From Shewanella hafniensis (lineage in GTDB: Bacteria; Pseudomonadota; Gammaproteobacteria; Enterobacterales; Shewanellaceae): a stretch of DNA of 46,910 nt. Below are positions 46,557 to 46,910 of this stretch, in pieces (the first letter of the stretch is position 1; each line of letters starts with the position of its first letter). The position numbers and the translations under genes are program-made. The notes below the pieces were generated by a model. It saw only the letters and a list, made by a program, of their open reading frames with translations. It was not told where the DNA came from and made no database searches. The stretch is from the NCBI RefSeq assembly GCF_019655335.1, contig NZ_BPFD01000035.1:1-46910 (forward strand). Reading direction: 5' to 3'.

Positions 46557-46910
46557 GTTGGCCTTTAGTTACTTTAGCCTCAATTGCCGAAGTTGTAACC
46601 GGCAACACACCGAGCAAAGCTGATGACAGTTTTTTTAATGGTGACATTCCGTTTGTCACTCCTGGTGAATTAGATTTGGGATATGTAAATACCGCTAAGC
46701 AAACTTTAACAGATAAAGGAGCCAAAGTTTCGCGTCTTATTCCGGCTAATTCTGTAATGGTCTGTTGTATTGGTTCTTTAGGGAAGGTAGGGATATCATC
46801 AAAACCAGTTGTTACCAATCAACAAATAAACAGCTTAGTTGTTAATGAAGCATTGGCATCTCCCTTATATGTTTATTATTTTTGTAGAACACTTAAAAAC
46901 ACATTAGATG
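46553..46910 (+). CDS. hsdS: Type I specificity subunit, 5' part
   Basis: The GTG at 46553 overlaps the hsdM stop by four bases and begins MSWPLVTLASIAEVVTGNTP. The frame is open to the window end (119 codons). FFNGDIPFVTPGELDLGYV and VMVCCIGSLGKVGISSKP match the first target-recognition domain of HsdS. It determines the half-site recognised by the methylase. The rest of the gene is outside the window. Confidence 0.9.
   Translation, partial: MSWPLVTLASIAEVVTGNTPSKADDSFFNGDIPFVTPGELDLGYVNTAKQTLTDKGAKVSRLIPANSVMVCCIGSLGKVGISSKPVVTNQQINSLVVNEALASPLYVYYFCRTLKNTLD

Larger units (their letters stand above)
36588..46910 (+). mobile_element. Tri-recombinase genomic island, left part
   Basis: Directly after the ssb terminator, composition becomes AT-rich and six tightly coupled genes follow: three tyrosine recombinases, two zipper proteins and a RecD2-like helicase. 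Type I restriction genes come next. This is the layout of a chromosomal island with a recombination module at one end and defence cargo behind it. The exact left end is not seen, and the right end, with any att repeat, lies outside the window. Related concepts are Tn554-type transposons, RIT trios and gamma-mobile-trio islands; membership needs profile searches. Confidence 0.8.

Overview
The window looks like a Shewanella chromosome (gammaproteobacterium). This rests on a thiosulfate/polysulfide reductase operon, a TsdB-TsdA type cytochrome pair, a metJ/metBL/metF methionine regulon with MET boxes, and a gene order (psrABC, metJ-metBL, metF, chemoreceptor, cytochromes, deaD, uvrA, ssb) that I recall from S. 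oneidensis; the species cannot be fixed without a search. About the first 36.5 kb reads as ordinary core and flexible chromosome. The last 10 kb is the left part of a mobile island that runs off the window.

Layout. 1-860: the 5' part of a SIR2/AbiH-like gene broken by an in-frame TGA, then a repeat-bearing spacer. 857-3350: purC, a decayed SRPBCC-domain fragment and a pentapeptide repeat protein. 3766-8430: psrABC and a TSUP-type exporter. 8562-13762: metJ, metBL and metF, with MET boxes in front of metB and metF. 13819-20529: a chemoreceptor, a SlyA-like regulator with two near-consensus operators, a two-gene efflux unit, and tsdBA. 20530-31000: an unknown AT-rich gene between two intergenic repeats, a CWC zinc-type protein, a TonB-C protein, a hydratase, a DMT permease, a HAD phosphatase, a small membrane protein, a lone type IV pilin, deaD and an M28 lipoprotein peptidase. 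31045-36524: uvrA, a YajR-like MFS transporter and ssb.

The most notable region is 36.6-44.7 kb, directly after the ssb terminator. It is a tightly coupled six-gene operon: three consecutive tyrosine recombinases (431, 509 and 696 aa), two small proteins that each combine a putative DNA-binding head with a leucine zipper, and a RecD2-like SF1 helicase. Junctions overlap or are only 0-1 bp apart. A strong promoter whose -10 sits inside an inverted repeat lies in front. Type I restriction-modification genes (hsdM, start of hsdS) follow as probable cargo. The layout recalls multi-recombinase elements (Tn554 TnpABC, RIT trios, gamma-mobile-trio islands). The five-gene recombination module plus a dedicated helicase, and a middle recombinase lacking the usual active-site histidines, are the features most worth follow-up.

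Three sulfur functions lie within 17 kb: thiosulfate/polysulfide reduction, thiosulfate/tetrathionate interconversion and a possible sulfur-oxyanion exporter. They sit beside sulfur amino-acid synthesis under MetJ.
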